Of a stretch of DNA of 64,000 nt, positions 1 through 8,750 are shown piece by piece. The notes under the pieces are model-generated. The model was not told where the DNA came from and ran no database searches. It was given only the letters and a program-made list of their open reading frames with translations. The translations under genes were made by a program, and so were the position numbers. Source of the stretch: CALKJU01 sp035326425 (GTDB lineage: Bacteria; Pseudomonadota; Alphaproteobacteria; Geminicoccales; Geminicoccaceae); contig DAOLFG010000011.1 in the NCBI GenBank assembly GCA_035326425.1, forward strand, positions 40,039 to 104,038, in the 5' to 3' direction. Within the stretch, counting starts at the first letter, position 1. Each line of letters opens with the position of its first letter.

Positions 1-715
1 GATCCGAATCCTCAAGATGGAGCGGCGGGTCAGGTTCTACCAGGCCAGCACCTCGGAGCTGTACGGCAAGGTGCAGGCCGTGCCGCAGAACGAGACGACG
101 CCGTTCTTCCCGCAGTCGCCCTACGCCACGGCCAAGCTCTACGGCTACTGGATCACCCAGAACTACCGCGAGGCCTATGGCATCCACGCCAGCAACGGCA
201 TCCTGTTCAACCACGAGAGCCCGATCCGCGGCGAGACCTTCGTCACGCGCAAGATCACGCGCGCCGTGGCGGCGATCGAGCTCGGGCTGCAGGACACCTT
301 GTGGATCGGCAATCTCGACGCCCGGCGCGACTGGGGCCATGCCCGCGACTATGTGCGGGGCATGTGGCTGATCGCCCAGCAGGAGCGGCCCGACGACTAT
401 GTGCTCGCCACCGGCGAGACCCATTCGGTGCGCGAGTTCGTCGAGCTGGCCTTCGCCGAGGTCGGCCGCGAGATCGCCTGGCGCGGCAGCGGGCCGGAGG
501 AGCAGGGCGTCGACGCCGCGAGCGGTGCGGTGCTCGTGAAGGTCGATCCGCGCTATTTCAGACCGCTGGAAGTGGCTTTCCTGCAGGGCGATCCCGCGAA
601 GGCGCGCGAGAGGCTGGGCTGGCGGCACGAGACCAGCTTCGCCAAGCTGGTGCGCGAGATGGTGACGGCCGACCTCGAGGCCGTCGGCCGCGAGGGCCGG
701 AACGGCAGGGAATGA
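1..715 (+). CDS. gmd: GDP-mannose 4,6-dehydratase, C-terminal part (5' end outside window)
   Basis: Converts GDP-D-mannose to GDP-4-keto-6-deoxy-D-mannose, the first step towards GDP-L-fucose and related deoxysugars. The reading frame is open from base 2, so the Rossmann N-terminus lies outside the window. The visible part has the SDR catalytic pair in SPYATAKLYGYW (YxxxK), and the Gmd-typical NHESPIRGETFVTRKITRA, RRDWGHARDYV and VDPRYFRP segments, ending at the family's usual C-terminus. Its TGA overlaps the ATG of fcl (ATGA), so the two are translationally coupled, which is the standard order for GDP-fucose synthesis. Confidence 0.95.
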   Translation, partial: IRILKMERRVRFYQASTSELYGKVQAVPQNETTPFFPQSPYATAKLYGYWITQNYREAYGIHASNGILFNHESPIRGETFVTRKITRAVAAIELGLQDTLWIGNLDARRDWGHARDYVRGMWLIAQQERPDDYVLATGETHSVREFVELAFAEVGREIAWRGSGPEEQGVDAASGAVLVKVDPRYFRPLEVAFLQGDPAKARERLGWRHETSFAKLVREMVTADLEAVGREGRNGRE

Positions 716-1659
716 CGCCGCCGCTGTTCGAGCTCGCCGGTCGCAGCGTCTTCGTCGCCGGCCATCGCGGGATGGTCGGCAGTGCCCTGGTGCGCCGGCT
801 GGAGCGCGAGCCGGTGCGGCTGCTCACCGCCGATCGGGCCGAGCTCGACCTCACGCGCCAGGCCGAGGTCGAGCGCTGGATGGCGAAGAGCCGGCCGGAG
901 GTGGTGATCGTGGCGGCGGCGAAGGTGGGCGGCATCCTCGCCAACGACCGCAGCCCGGCGGACTTCCTCGCCGACAACCTGCTGATCGAGACCAACCTGA
1001 TCCGGGCAGCGCACGAGCAGGGTGTGGCGAAGCTGCTGTTCCTCGGCTCGTCCTGCATCTACCCGAGGCTGGCGCCGCAGCCGCTGAAGGAGGATGCGCT
1101 GCTCACCGGCCCGCTCGAGCCCACCAACGAGTGGTACGCCGTCGCCAAGATCGCCGGCATCAAGCTGTGTGCCGCCCACCGCCGGCAGCACGGCCGCGAC
1201 TTCATCAGCGCCATGCCCACCAACCTCTACGGGCCGCACGACAATTTCGACCTCGAAAGCTCGCACGTCGTGCCGGCGCTGATGCGCAAGATGCACGAGG
1301 CCAAGCTGTCGGGCGCGGCCGAGGTCGAGATCTGGGGCACGGGCACGCCCCGGCGCGAGCTCCTGCACGTGGCCGACCTCGCCGAGGCCTGCCTGTTCCT
1401 GCTGCGGCACTATTCGGACGAGATGCACGTCAATGTCGGCTGCGGCACGGACCTCACGGTTCGCGAGCTGGCCCTGACGATCCGCGAGGTGGTGGGATTC
1501 GACGGCGAGCTGCGTTTCGATCCCCGCTACCCCGACGGCACGCCGCGCAAGCTCATGGACGTTTCCCGGCTGACCGCGCTCGGCTGGCGGCCGGGTATCG
1601 AGCTGCGCGACGGCCTCGCCTCGACCTATGCGTGGTACGTCGGCAACACCCGCCGCTAG
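712..1659 (+). CDS. fcl: GDP-L-fucose synthase (GMER)
   Basis: A 315-residue NADPH-dependent epimerase/reductase that turns GDP-4-keto-6-deoxymannose into GDP-L-fucose. Visible motifs are the nucleotide-binding GHRGMVGSA near residues 17-25, the GSSCIYP segment and NEWYAVAKIAG with the catalytic Tyr-x-x-x-Lys, and NLYGPHDNFD, all characteristic of GMER. The start is fixed by the ATGA overlap with gmd. Length is normal for the family. The stop overlaps that of the convergent GST gene by four bases. Product is probably used for surface polysaccharide. Confidence 0.95.
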   Translation: MTPPLFELAGRSVFVAGHRGMVGSALVRRLEREPVRLLTADRAELDLTRQAEVERWMAKSRPEVVIVAAAKVGGILANDRSPADFLADNLLIETNLIRAAHEQGVAKLLFLGSSCIYPRLAPQPLKEDALLTGPLEPTNEWYAVAKIAGIKLCAAHRRQHGRDFISAMPTNLYGPHDNFDLESSHVVPALMRKMHEAKLSGAAEVEIWGTGTPRRELLHVADLAEACLFLLRHYSDEMHVNVGCGTDLTVRELALTIREVVGFDGELRFDPRYPDGTPRKLMDVSRLTALGWRPGIELRDGLASTYAWYVGNTRR

Positions 1660-2258
1660 GGAACGGAAAGCCTGGTGGCCTGCATCGACGGACGGTCATC
1701 GAAAGCGGCGGCCCAGGCGGCGAGATGCGGGCGGCCCTTGCGCCAGTCCTCGGACGCGAAGCGCAGGTCGAGATAGCCGAGGGCACAGCCGACAGCGATC
1801 CGGCCGACGTCGGGCTCCTGGCCCAGCTCCTCGATGTGGGCCTCCAGCCAGTCGAGGGCGGCGTCGACCCGCCCCTTCAGCTTGGCGAGGTGGCCGGGCG
1901 ACTGCTCGCCGGCCGGCCGTACACTCTCGCCGCGGCGAGCCACGGCGGCATCGGCGATGCCGTCGCCCACCGCCTGCTGCCGCATCGCCAGCATCCGGCT
2001 GCCCGGCGACATCGGAATCAGCGCCGGCTGCGGCGCCAGAATCTCGAGATAGTCGACGATCGCCGGTGAATCGAACAGCGCCTCGCCCTCGTCGGTGATC
2101 AGGGTCGGGATCAGCCGCAACGGGTTCTCCTGGCCCAGCGTCGAATCGGTGGTCGGCATGGTCGGCACCAGCTCGATCGTCTCGGCCAGCCCCTTCTCAT
2201 GAGCGCAGACCAGGACCTTGCGGACGAACGGCGATGCAGGGCTGTAGCGAAGGCGCAT
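1656..2258 (-). CDS. Glutathione S-transferase family protein
   Basis: A 200-residue cytosolic GST. The N-terminal thioredoxin-like domain begins MRLRYSPASPFVRKV, where the Ser-Pro-Ala-Ser-Pro stretch sits at the glutathione-activating position. The NPLRLIPTL and FDSPAIVDYLE segments form the conserved glutathione-binding cis-Pro and Asp-Ser motifs. The C-terminal half is the helical domain. The substrate cannot be told from sequence. It is a single gene, convergent with fcl and followed upstream by another minus-strand gene after about 20 bases. Confidence 0.85.
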   Translation of the reverse strand: MRLRYSPASPFVRKVLVCAHEKGLAETIELVPTMPTTDSTLGQENPLRLIPTLITDEGEALFDSPAIVDYLEILAPQPALIPMSPGSRMLAMRQQAVGDGIADAAVARRGESVRPAGEQSPGHLAKLKGRVDAALDWLEAHIEELGQEPDVGRIAVGCALGYLDLRFASEDWRKGRPHLAAWAAAFDDRPSMQATRLSVP

Positions 2259-2277
2259 GAGGTGACTCCGTGGTCGA

Positions 2278-3030
2278 TCAGGTGAGCTGGGCCGTGACCC
2301 GGCCGAGCGGGCCGAAATCGCCGGTGACGGTGCAGGGTTCCGGCAGCGCCAGCAGGCCCGTCAGCGTGCCGGTGCTGATCCACTGGCCGGCGCGCAGGCC
2401 GGGACCGTTCTTGGCGAGCCATGCCAGGGCCTCGAGCGGGCTGCCCAGCACGACCGCGGCGTCGCCCTCGGCGCGCTTGTGCCCGTCGACCAGCACGGCC
2501 GCATGGATGGCGGCGAGATCGAGATCGCGCCAGCCCTCGACGGCAGCACCGTGGACGAAGGCGTGGTTGAGCCCGAAATCGGCGATGGCACGGCGCCCCT
2601 CAAGCCCGCCTTCCTGGCGGGTGGCGACGAACTCGAGCGCCAGATAGAGGCCGGCGGCCGCCTCAGCCACCTCGGCCGGCTCATAGGCCGTGCCGGCGGG
2701 CAGGTCGCGCCCCAGCCTGAAGGCCAGCTCGACCTCGACCCCGCGCAGGCCGGCGGCCCCGGGGACGGCGGTGCCGCTGGGGTGGCTGTGGGCGGCGAAG
2801 ATCGGGCCGTAGAACGGTCCCGACACCTTCAGGCGTCCTTGGGTGTCGGCCGAGGTGGCGCCGATCTTCCAGCCGATCGGCTCCTGCGTCCAGGCGGCGA
2901 CGGCCGCGCGCTGCACCGCGTAGGCGGCGGCGATGTCGGGCACCTCGTCCTCGGTCAAGGCCGGGATGAGCTGGTCCGCCCGCCGTGCATGCGCCAGCCT
3001 TTCGCCCGCCTCGACCGCGAGGTCCGCCAT
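2278..3030 (-). CDS. 2-keto-4-pentenoate hydratase / FAH-family protein
   Basis: A 250-residue member of the MhpD/fumarylacetoacetate hydrolase superfamily, which hydrates 2-hydroxypenta-dienoates or cleaves related keto acids in aromatic-ring catabolism. Supporting segments are GWKIGATS, the acidic metal-binding GVEVELAFRLGRD, and the late glycine-rich TGTLTGLLAL. The frame is open further upstream to 3114, but the ATG at 3030 follows a good GGGGAGG ribosome site and matches the family N-terminus. No other ring-cleavage gene lies nearby, so the real substrate is unknown. Confidence 0.8.
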   Translation of the reverse strand: MADLAVEAGERLAHARRADQLIPALTEDEVPDIAAAYAVQRAAVAAWTQEPIGWKIGATSADTQGRLKVSGPFYGPIFAAHSHPSGTAVPGAAGLRGVEVELAFRLGRDLPAGTAYEPAEVAEAAAGLYLALEFVATRQEGGLEGRRAIADFGLNHAFVHGAAVEGWRDLDLAAIHAAVLVDGHKRAEGDAAVVLGSPLEALAWLAKNGPGLRAGQWISTGTLTGLLALPEPCTVTGDFGPLGRVTAQLT

Positions 3031-3144
3031 GTCGCCTCCCCATCCCAGCTGGCACCATCGCATGACCGGTGCGCCCGCCGACTGATTGACTCTGCTCGAA
3101 ACGCTGGCGGACAATGCGGATCAAGGCTCGGGAGCGCAACCATC

Positions 3145-4482
3145 ATGCTGACCAAGGATCTGGCGACGGCGCCGAACGACCTCGAGGCGTTCTGGATGCC
3201 GTTCACGCCGAACCGGCATTTCAAGGCCAACCCGCGCCTGCTGGCCCGCGCCGAGGGCATGTACTACACCAGCACCGACGGCCGGCGGATCCTCGACGCC
3301 ACGTCGGGCCTGTGGTGCGTCAATGCCGGCCACGCCAATCCGCGCATCGTGCAGGCGATCCAGAAGCAGGCGGCCGAGCTGGATTTCGCCCCCGTCTTCC
3401 AGTTCGGCCATCCCAAGGCCTTCGAGCTGGCCTCGCAGCTCGCCAACCTGTTCCCCGGCGACCTCGACCACGCCTTCTTCACCAATTCCGGCTCGGAATC
3501 GGTCGACACGGCGCTGAAGATCGCGCTGGCCTACCAGCGCGCCGTCGGCCAGGGCACCCGCACCCGGCTGATCGGCCGCGAGCGCGGCTATCACGGCGTC
3601 GGCTTCGGCGGCATCTCGGTCGGCGGCATGGTCAAGAACCGCATGTGGTTCGGCTCGCTGCTCAATGGCGTCGACCACCTGCCGCACACCCTCGACCTCG
3701 AGCGCAACGCCTTCACCCGCGGCCAGCCGGCCTGGGGGGCCCACCTCGCCGACGATCTCGAGCGCATCGTGGCGCTGCACGATGCCTCGACCATCGCCGC
3801 CGTCATCGTCGAGCCGGTGGCGGGCTCGATCGGCGTCTATCCGCCGCCGGTCGGCTACCTCGAGCGGCTGCGCGAGATCACCGCCAGGCACGGCATCCTG
3901 CTGATCTTCGACGAGGTCATCACGGCCTACGGCCGGCTCGGCAAGGGCTCGGCCGCCGAGTATTTCGGCGTGCAGCCCGACATCGTCACCACCGCCAAAG
4001 GCCTGACCTCGGCGACGGTGCCGATGGGGGCGGTGATGGTGCGCAAGGGCATCTACGACACCTTCATGAGCGCGGCCGCCGGCGAGAAGGCCATCGAGCT
4101 GTTCCACGGCTACACCTATTCGGCGCATCCGCTGGCCTGCGCCGCGGCACTCGCCACGCTCGAGACCTACAAGGTCGAGGGCCTGTTCGAGCGCGCCGCC
4201 GAGCTGGCGCCCTACTGGGAGGAGGCGCTGCACTCGCTGAAGGGCGAGCCGCACGTCATCGACATCCGCAACATCGGCCTGATGGGTGCGGTCGAGCTGT
4301 CGTCGCGGCCGGGCAAGGCCGGCGAGCGGGCCTACGACGCCATGATCCTGGCGTTCGAGAAGGGTGCGATGCTGCGCATCACCGGCGACACCATCGCCAT
4401 GTCACCGCCGCTGATCGTCGAGAAGAGCGAGATCGACCAGGCCATCGACATCGTGCGTGCCACCCTTCGCGAGCTGAGCTGA
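3145..4482 (+). CDS. Class III (omega) aminotransferase, beta-alanine:pyruvate type
   Basis: A 445-residue PLP enzyme of the omega-amino-acid transaminase subgroup. It shows the WMPFTPNR N-terminus typical of beta-alanine:pyruvate transaminases, NSGSESVDTALK for cofactor phosphate binding, ERGYHGVGFGG, the IFDEVITAYGR aspartate contacting the pyridine nitrogen, and TTAKGLTSA with the Schiff-base lysine. The start at 3145 gives the family N-terminus; the frame is open far upstream but without recognisable sequence. Ends 12 bases before gpmA, so probably cotranscribed. Beta-alanine or another omega-amine is the likely donor. Confidence 0.88.
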   Translation: MLTKDLATAPNDLEAFWMPFTPNRHFKANPRLLARAEGMYYTSTDGRRILDATSGLWCVNAGHANPRIVQAIQKQAAELDFAPVFQFGHPKAFELASQLANLFPGDLDHAFFTNSGSESVDTALKIALAYQRAVGQGTRTRLIGRERGYHGVGFGGISVGGMVKNRMWFGSLLNGVDHLPHTLDLERNAFTRGQPAWGAHLADDLERIVALHDASTIAAVIVEPVAGSIGVYPPPVGYLERLREITARHGILLIFDEVITAYGRLGKGSAAEYFGVQPDIVTTAKGLTSATVPMGAVMVRKGIYDTFMSAAAGEKAIELFHGYTYSAHPLACAAALATLETYKVEGLFERAAELAPYWEEALHSLKGEPHVIDIRNIGLMGAVELSSRPGKAGERAYDAMILAFEKGAMLRITGDTIAMSPPLIVEKSEIDQAIDIVRATLRELS

Positions 4483-4494
4483 GGCCCCGACCCC

Positions 4495-5217
4495 ATGCCC
4501 ACCCTGGTGATGTGCCGTCACGGCGAAAGCGACTGGAACCGGCAGAACCGGTTCACCGGCTGGGTCGACGTCGACCTGTCGGAGACCGGCGAGGCGCAGG
4601 CGCGCAAGTCGGGCAGGCTGCTGCGCGACACCGGCATCCAGTTCGACCGGACCTACAGCTCGGTGCTGCGGCGGGCGATCCGCACCTTGTGGATCCTGCT
4701 CGAGGAGATCGACCAGCTGTGGCTGCCGCAGCAATGCCTCTGGCGTCTCAACGAGCGGCACTACGGCGCGCTGCAGGGGCTGGACAAGGCCGAGACGGCG
4801 GCCAAGCACGGCGACGAGCAGGTGCTGATCTGGCGGCGCAGCTTCGACACCCCGCCGCCACCGCTCGATGCCGCCGAGACGGCGCGGCTGCGCGCCGACC
4901 GGCGCTATGCCGAGGTGCCGACCGAGGAGCTGCCGCTCGGCGAGTCGCTGAAGCTCACGCTGGCCCGGGTGATGCCCTGCTGGAGCGAGACCATCGAGCC
5001 CGAGCTGCTGGCCGGCCGCAACGTGCTGATCGGCGCCCACGGCAACAGCCTGCGGGCACTGGCCAAGCACCTTTTCGGCATCAGCGACGCCGACATCCTC
5101 AAGCTGGAGATCCCGACCGGCAATCCGCTGCTGGTCGAGCTCGACGACCGGCTGGCGGTCAAGAGCGCCCGCTACCTCGACACCGAGCGGGCGGGTCCTC
5201 TGCCCTCGCTGGGATAG
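4495..5217 (+). CDS. gpmA: 2,3-bisphosphoglycerate-dependent phosphoglycerate mutase
   Basis: A 240-residue glycolytic enzyme interconverting 3- and 2-phosphoglycerate in the cytoplasm. The phosphohistidine motif CRHGESDWN is at residues 8-16, NRFTGW and the substrate-binding LNERHYGALQG follow, and the second catalytic histidine is in IGAHGNSLRAL. Length is normal for the dimeric dPGM class. It starts 12 bases after the aminotransferase stop and is followed by a corA-like gene on the same strand. Confidence 0.95.
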   Translation: MPTLVMCRHGESDWNRQNRFTGWVDVDLSETGEAQARKSGRLLRDTGIQFDRTYSSVLRRAIRTLWILLEEIDQLWLPQQCLWRLNERHYGALQGLDKAETAAKHGDEQVLIWRRSFDTPPPPLDAAETARLRADRRYAEVPTEELPLGESLKLTLARVMPCWSETIEPELLAGRNVLIGAHGNSLRALAKHLFGISDADILKLEIPTGNPLLVELDDRLAVKSARYLDTERAGPLPSLG

Positions 5218-5244
5218 GGCCGGCCGGGCGGACGGGGCGACGCC

Positions 5245-6237
5245 GTGCTGCGCTTCTTCCGCAGCGACGGCGGACATCTGGCTGCGATCGAGCCGCCTCG
5301 GGACGGCGTGTTGCCGAGAGACGCGATCTGGATCGACGTTTCCGAGCCGACGCGCGACGAGGAGCAGGCGCTCGAGCGGCAGCTCGGGATCGGCATCCCG
5401 ACCCGCGAGGACGTCACCGAGATCCAGACCTCCAGCCGGCTGCTGGAGGAGGGTGGCACGCTGTTCATGACCGGCATCGTCCCGTACGGCGACAAGCACC
5501 ACAAGCTGGAGACCCTGCCGCTCACCTTCGTCCGCACCGGCGACCGCCTCGTCACCGTCCGCTACGGCCATCCGGAATCCGTCGACCGCTTCGTGCATCG
5601 TGCCGCCGAGGGCAGGCTGACGCCGGACAGCGCCGATGCCGTGCTGGCGGCGCTGCTGGAATCGATCGTCGACCGCATCGCCGACCGGCTGGAGTTCATC
5701 GGCGGCGACATGAAGCGGATCGAGAAGCTGATCTTCCGGCGCGGCACGCAGAACGCCGCGGTCGGCAGCCGGCTCAGCCTGGGCCGGCGCATCCATGAGC
5801 TGCAGAACGCCATCGAGATCCTGGGTGCCCACCACCAGGTGGTCTTCGAGATCCGCGGCTGCCTGCAGAGCTTCGTCCGGCTGCTCGGCTTCCGGCGCAG
5901 CCACCACCCGGACGTGCCCTGCGCCCACCGCTTCGCCGCCATCGAGGAGGATCTCAAGGCCATCGCCGACTACGACGCCGACCTCACCGCCAGCATGGAG
6001 TTCATGCTCGACGCCACGGTCGGCCTCATCGACGTGCAACAGAACAAGGTGATCTACATCCTGTCGATCGTCGGCATGGTGCTGACGCCGCCGGTGCTGA
6101 TCGCCAGCGTCTACGGCATGAACTTCGACGTCATGCCGGAGCTGCACTGGGCCTGGGGCTATCTATGGGCGCTGCTGCTGATGGCGGCTTCGGCCGCCGG
6201 CCCCTACCTGCTGTTCAAATGGAAGGGCTGGCTGTGA
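5245..6237 (+). CDS. CorA-family divalent cation transporter
   Basis: A 330-residue inner-membrane channel-like transporter for Mg2+ and related divalent ions. The long N-terminal cytoplasmic domain is followed by two C-terminal membrane helices, the first ending in the signature YGMNF and the second ending WKGWL at the C-terminus, the CorA arrangement. Translation starts at GTG 5245 after a G-rich leader; no better ATG is available in frame. It lies 27 bases after gpmA on the same strand. Confidence 0.88.
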   Translation: MLRFFRSDGGHLAAIEPPRDGVLPRDAIWIDVSEPTRDEEQALERQLGIGIPTREDVTEIQTSSRLLEEGGTLFMTGIVPYGDKHHKLETLPLTFVRTGDRLVTVRYGHPESVDRFVHRAAEGRLTPDSADAVLAALLESIVDRIADRLEFIGGDMKRIEKLIFRRGTQNAAVGSRLSLGRRIHELQNAIEILGAHHQVVFEIRGCLQSFVRLLGFRRSHHPDVPCAHRFAAIEEDLKAIADYDADLTASMEFMLDATVGLIDVQQNKVIYILSIVGMVLTPPVLIASVYGMNFDVMPELHWAWGYLWALLLMAASAAGPYLLFKWKGWL

Positions 6238-6257
6238 GGCCGCGGCGGGCCGCCGGC

Positions 6258-6947
6258 TCAAAGTGACACGGCGAACATCTCGACGAAGGCGGCGCGCCCG
6301 GCCGGCGTGATCGTCAGTGCCCGCGTCGCCCGACGGCGCTCGATCCAGCCGGCCTCGAAGCATCGGCTGGCGATGGCGGCACCGATGGCGCCGGCGAGAT
6401 GCGGTCGACGCTCGCTCCAGTCGAGGCAAGGCCGACAGAAGGCGCGCCTCCGCCCGAGCGCGGCCGTATCGATGTCGAGATGGTCGCCGAGGAAGCCGGC
6501 ACCGGCCACCGTCACCTCGCCGCCGTCATCGCCCAGGACAACGTAGCCTCGGGCGATCATCGAATCGGCCAGCGCGACGCCCAGCCGGCCGGCCAGATGA
6601 TCGTAGCAGGTGCGGGCGAGGCGAAGCGCCTGCTCCTGCGGCGAGCGGACCCCCGGTCGCGCCGGCGACGAGAACGCTGCCACGACCGACAGGCTCTCCA
6701 GCAGTGCCGCGACACGTGGCGAGGCCAGGCGATAGTAGCGGTGCCGTCCCTGCGCCGTGACCGCGACGAGCCCCGCCGCGGCGAGGCGCCCGAGATGACC
6801 GCTGGTGGTCGGCGCCGACACACCGGCGGTCAGCGCCAGCTCCTTGGCCGTCAGCGCCCTACCCTGCATCAGCGCGTTCAGCATGGCCGTGCGTGCCGGA
6901 TCGCCGACCAGCGCGGCCACTTCGGCCATGCCTGCGATGGTGCTCAT
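6258..6947 (-). CDS. ArsR-family transcriptional regulator
   Basis: A 229-residue winged-helix repressor. The N-terminal 90 residues hold the ArsR fold, with AMLNALMQGRALTAKELA leading into the recognition helix in SAPTTSGHLGRLAAAGLV and the wing AQGRHRYYRLA. The C-terminal 130 residues form an extra domain with one Cys pair (FCRPCLDW) that may sense a ligand or metal, but its role is not known. It is transcribed away from the DUF1127 gene, with 131 bases between them that should contain both promoters. Confidence 0.85.
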   Translation of the reverse strand: MSTIAGMAEVAALVGDPARTAMLNALMQGRALTAKELALTAGVSAPTTSGHLGRLAAAGLVAVTAQGRHRYYRLASPRVAALLESLSVVAAFSSPARPGVRSPQEQALRLARTCYDHLAGRLGVALADSMIARGYVVLGDDGGEVTVAGAGFLGDHLDIDTAALGRRRAFCRPCLDWSERRPHLAGAIGAAIASRCFEAGWIERRRATRALTITPAGRAAFVEMFAVSL

Positions 6948-7078
6948 GGGCCTGATCTAGGCCCGCGACCGGCTGCCGGCAAACCTGGACGGTTCGGCCG
7001 GGAGCGAAGTGTCCGCACGCGACGCCACCCCGCCGCGAGGCGAGACTGGCGGCCGCACACGAGGAACGGAGGGGACCA

Positions 7079-7291
7079 TTGGACTCCATGACCGCCTTGC
7101 CAATCGCACGCCCGGCGAAAGAGGTGTCGGCTCGATCATGGGTGTCGGCCCTGATCCTGCGGCTGCGGACCCGCGGGGAACGGCGGCGCCAGCGGCAGGC
7201 CCTGCTGGAGCTCAGCGACGCCCTGCTCGAGGACATCGGCGTGTCACGGGCCGACGCGGTGAGAGAAGGCACGAAGCCGTGGTGGCGCTAG
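7079..7291 (+). CDS. DUF1127 small protein
   Basis: A 70-residue protein with the C-terminal DUF1127 (YjiS-like) signature LLELSDALLEDIGVSRADA. Such small basic proteins are common in alphaproteobacteria, and some family members bind RNA and affect phosphate or carbon metabolism; the role of this one is unknown. TTG 7079 has GGAGG six bases upstream and looks like the start. ATG 7088 in the same frame is the alternative, giving 67 residues. The stop overlaps the convergent thuA-like gene by four bases. Confidence 0.8.
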   Translation: MDSMTALPIARPAKEVSARSWVSALILRLRTRGERRRQRQALLELSDALLEDIGVSRADAVREGTKPWWR

Positions 7292-7938
7292 CCTTCCGTC
7301 GCTGCCGCAGCCCACAGCAGGCCACGCTGCAGAATCTGCCGCGCCTGCGGATGGCTCAGCTCGGCCGGCAGGTGGCCGAGGGAGGTGTAGAACACCCGGC
7401 CCCTGCCATGCCGCCGCTTCCAGACCACCGGCATCACCACACCCTTCGTCCAGAAGGCGTGCTCGCCGGAGAAGCGGGTGATGGCCAGCACCTCGTTGCT
7501 CGGATCGACGTGCAGATAATATTGCTCGGAACGGTAGGCAAAGCCGTCGATGCCCTGCATCACCGGATCGTCGGGCTTCGTCACCTCCACCCGATAGTCG
7601 ATGATGTTGCCGGGATGGGCGACGAACTGGCCGCCGACCATGAACTGGTAGCGGGATTCGCTGCGGAAGGCGTCGGCCATGTGGTGGTAGCCGCCGAAGC
7701 CGACCCCGCCCTCGACGGCCGCCGTCAGGTTCTCGATCTCGGCTTTCTGCGCCGTCATCATCGTGCAGACCGGCACGATGAGGTCGAGCGAGCGGATCGC
7801 CGGGTCGGCCAGCGCCGCGGTGCCCGCTTCCACGCGGACATCGAAATCCACGGCACGGAGCATCGCCGCCACCGCGGCGGCACCCTGCTCCGGCTCGTGC
7901 CCCGGCCAGCCGCCCCAGACGATCAGCGCGCGCTTCAT
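7288..7938 (-). CDS. ThuA-like domain protein
   Basis: A 216-residue protein of the ThuA (trehalose utilisation) family, a glutamine-amidotransferase-like fold without the usual catalytic cysteine. Typical segments are ALIVWGGWPGHEP at the N-terminus, GGYHHMADAF, GGQFVAHPG, and the C-terminal KRRHGRGRVFYTSLGHL. Family members cluster with sugar catabolism genes, but none is adjacent here. The ATG at 7938 follows a strong GGGGAGG ribosome site. No signal peptide is seen, so it is cytoplasmic. Confidence 0.85.
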   Translation of the reverse strand: MKRALIVWGGWPGHEPEQGAAAVAAMLRAVDFDVRVEAGTAALADPAIRSLDLIVPVCTMMTAQKAEIENLTAAVEGGVGFGGYHHMADAFRSESRYQFMVGGQFVAHPGNIIDYRVEVTKPDDPVMQGIDGFAYRSEQYYLHVDPSNEVLAITRFSGEHAFWTKGVVMPVVWKRRHGRGRVFYTSLGHLPAELSHPQARQILQRGLLWAAAATEG

Positions 7939-8014
7939 GGCGCCTCCCCGTTTCGGTGCGCCCGAAGGCTAGCCGATGCGGGGAAGCAGTCACAGCCCGG
8001 CATTGCGGGCCGGC

Positions 8015-8545
8015 TCACGGAATGAAAACGACCGAAAATGCCATATTGTAGGCGTAGCAGGTGAGGCCGTTGTCAACGCGAAGCCCCCTCACCCTGAACC
8101 GATAGGTCTGTGTTCCCTTCGCATTGATGGTGAACACGCGGGTCGAGGTGAAATTGAAGGTGTCCGAGGTGTTCGGCTGCAGGACCATCGCCTGACGCAT
8201 GCCGCCCGGCCCGTTCTGCGAAGGGTTCGACAACGAGTTGGTGATCTGCGTGGCGATGTCGACGACCTTGTTCCCGGGCGCGGTCGTCGCACTGCACACC
8301 GCCGAGCCGTGGAAGGTCACCGAGGCGCTGCCCTTGCTGGGAGCACTGAAGGAGAAGGTCTGGAAGCTGTTGCTGACGCCTGTGATGTAGCTGGCGAAGA
8401 CGAAGCACGCGCCGGTGCTCGCATCCTGACTGCACGGCGCCTGCGACCTGATCAGCGCCGCAGCGGAGGCATCGTCGGGGCCAATGGTGAACGCGCCGGC
8501 CGTCAGGAACCACAGCGCCGCCAGCGTACGGATTGCCTGTCGCAT
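8015..8545 (-). CDS. Secreted protein of unknown family, paralogue 1
   Basis: A 176-residue protein that I do not recognise. It has a Sec signal peptide (MRQAIRTLAALWFL to about residue 29, with an Ala-rich cleavage region) and a mature part of about 150 residues rich in Ser, Thr, Phe and beta-prone sequence. Four cysteines, two near the mature N-terminus, one in the middle and one near the C-terminus, are conserved in the neighbour at 8751-9278, suggesting two disulfides in the periplasm or outside. Both proteins share SKGSASVTFHGS, GPGGMRQA and end in FIP. Homopolymer-free, normal GC. Confidence 0.75.
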   Translation of the reverse strand: MRQAIRTLAALWFLTAGAFTIGPDDASAAALIRSQAPCSQDASTGACFVFASYITGVSNSFQTFSFSAPSKGSASVTFHGSAVCSATTAPGNKVVDIATQITNSLSNPSQNGPGGMRQAMVLQPNTSDTFNFTSTRVFTINAKGTQTYRFRVRGLRVDNGLTCYAYNMAFSVVFIP

Positions 8546-8678
8546 CGTTTCCTCCCCCCGTTATTTGCTGGTCCGGGTGAGGATGATGCGTAATCCAATA
8601 TTGTGAGATCATCCAGCAACTCACACTATAAAGAAGAATCGGCTGTATAATCAAATCAGGTATTTGCCCGGCGATGGG

Positions 8679-8721
8679 CCTCCCCGCTGCGGCAGAGCTC
8701 CACCTGCCGCAAATGGGGAGG
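8679..8721. other. Two-part stem-loop between the secreted paralogues
   Basis: CCTCCCC at 8679-8685 pairs with GGGGAGG at 8715-8721, and inside it GCGGCAG (8689-8695) pairs with CTGCCGC (8704-8710), leaving an 8-nt loop. It lies just downstream of paralogue 2 and upstream of paralogue 1 on their strand. No U-run follows on either strand, so it may be a factor-dependent terminator or an mRNA-stabilising structure; its function is not proven. Confidence 0.5.
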
Positions 8722-8750
8722 TCATACAGCCGTCGTGGCCCGACGCCGGC

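Noticed and set aside
4402..6147. Long open frame on the minus strand (581 codons)
   Set aside because: It lies antisense to gpmA and corA, whose products are clearly recognisable. Its translation is His/Asp/Arg-rich low-complexity sequence typical of antisense frames in GC-rich DNA.
8523..8545. GGAAC followed by CGTA near the start of secreted paralogue 1
   Set aside because: The spacer is only 14 bases, the -10 differs and the orientation is wrong for the gene.
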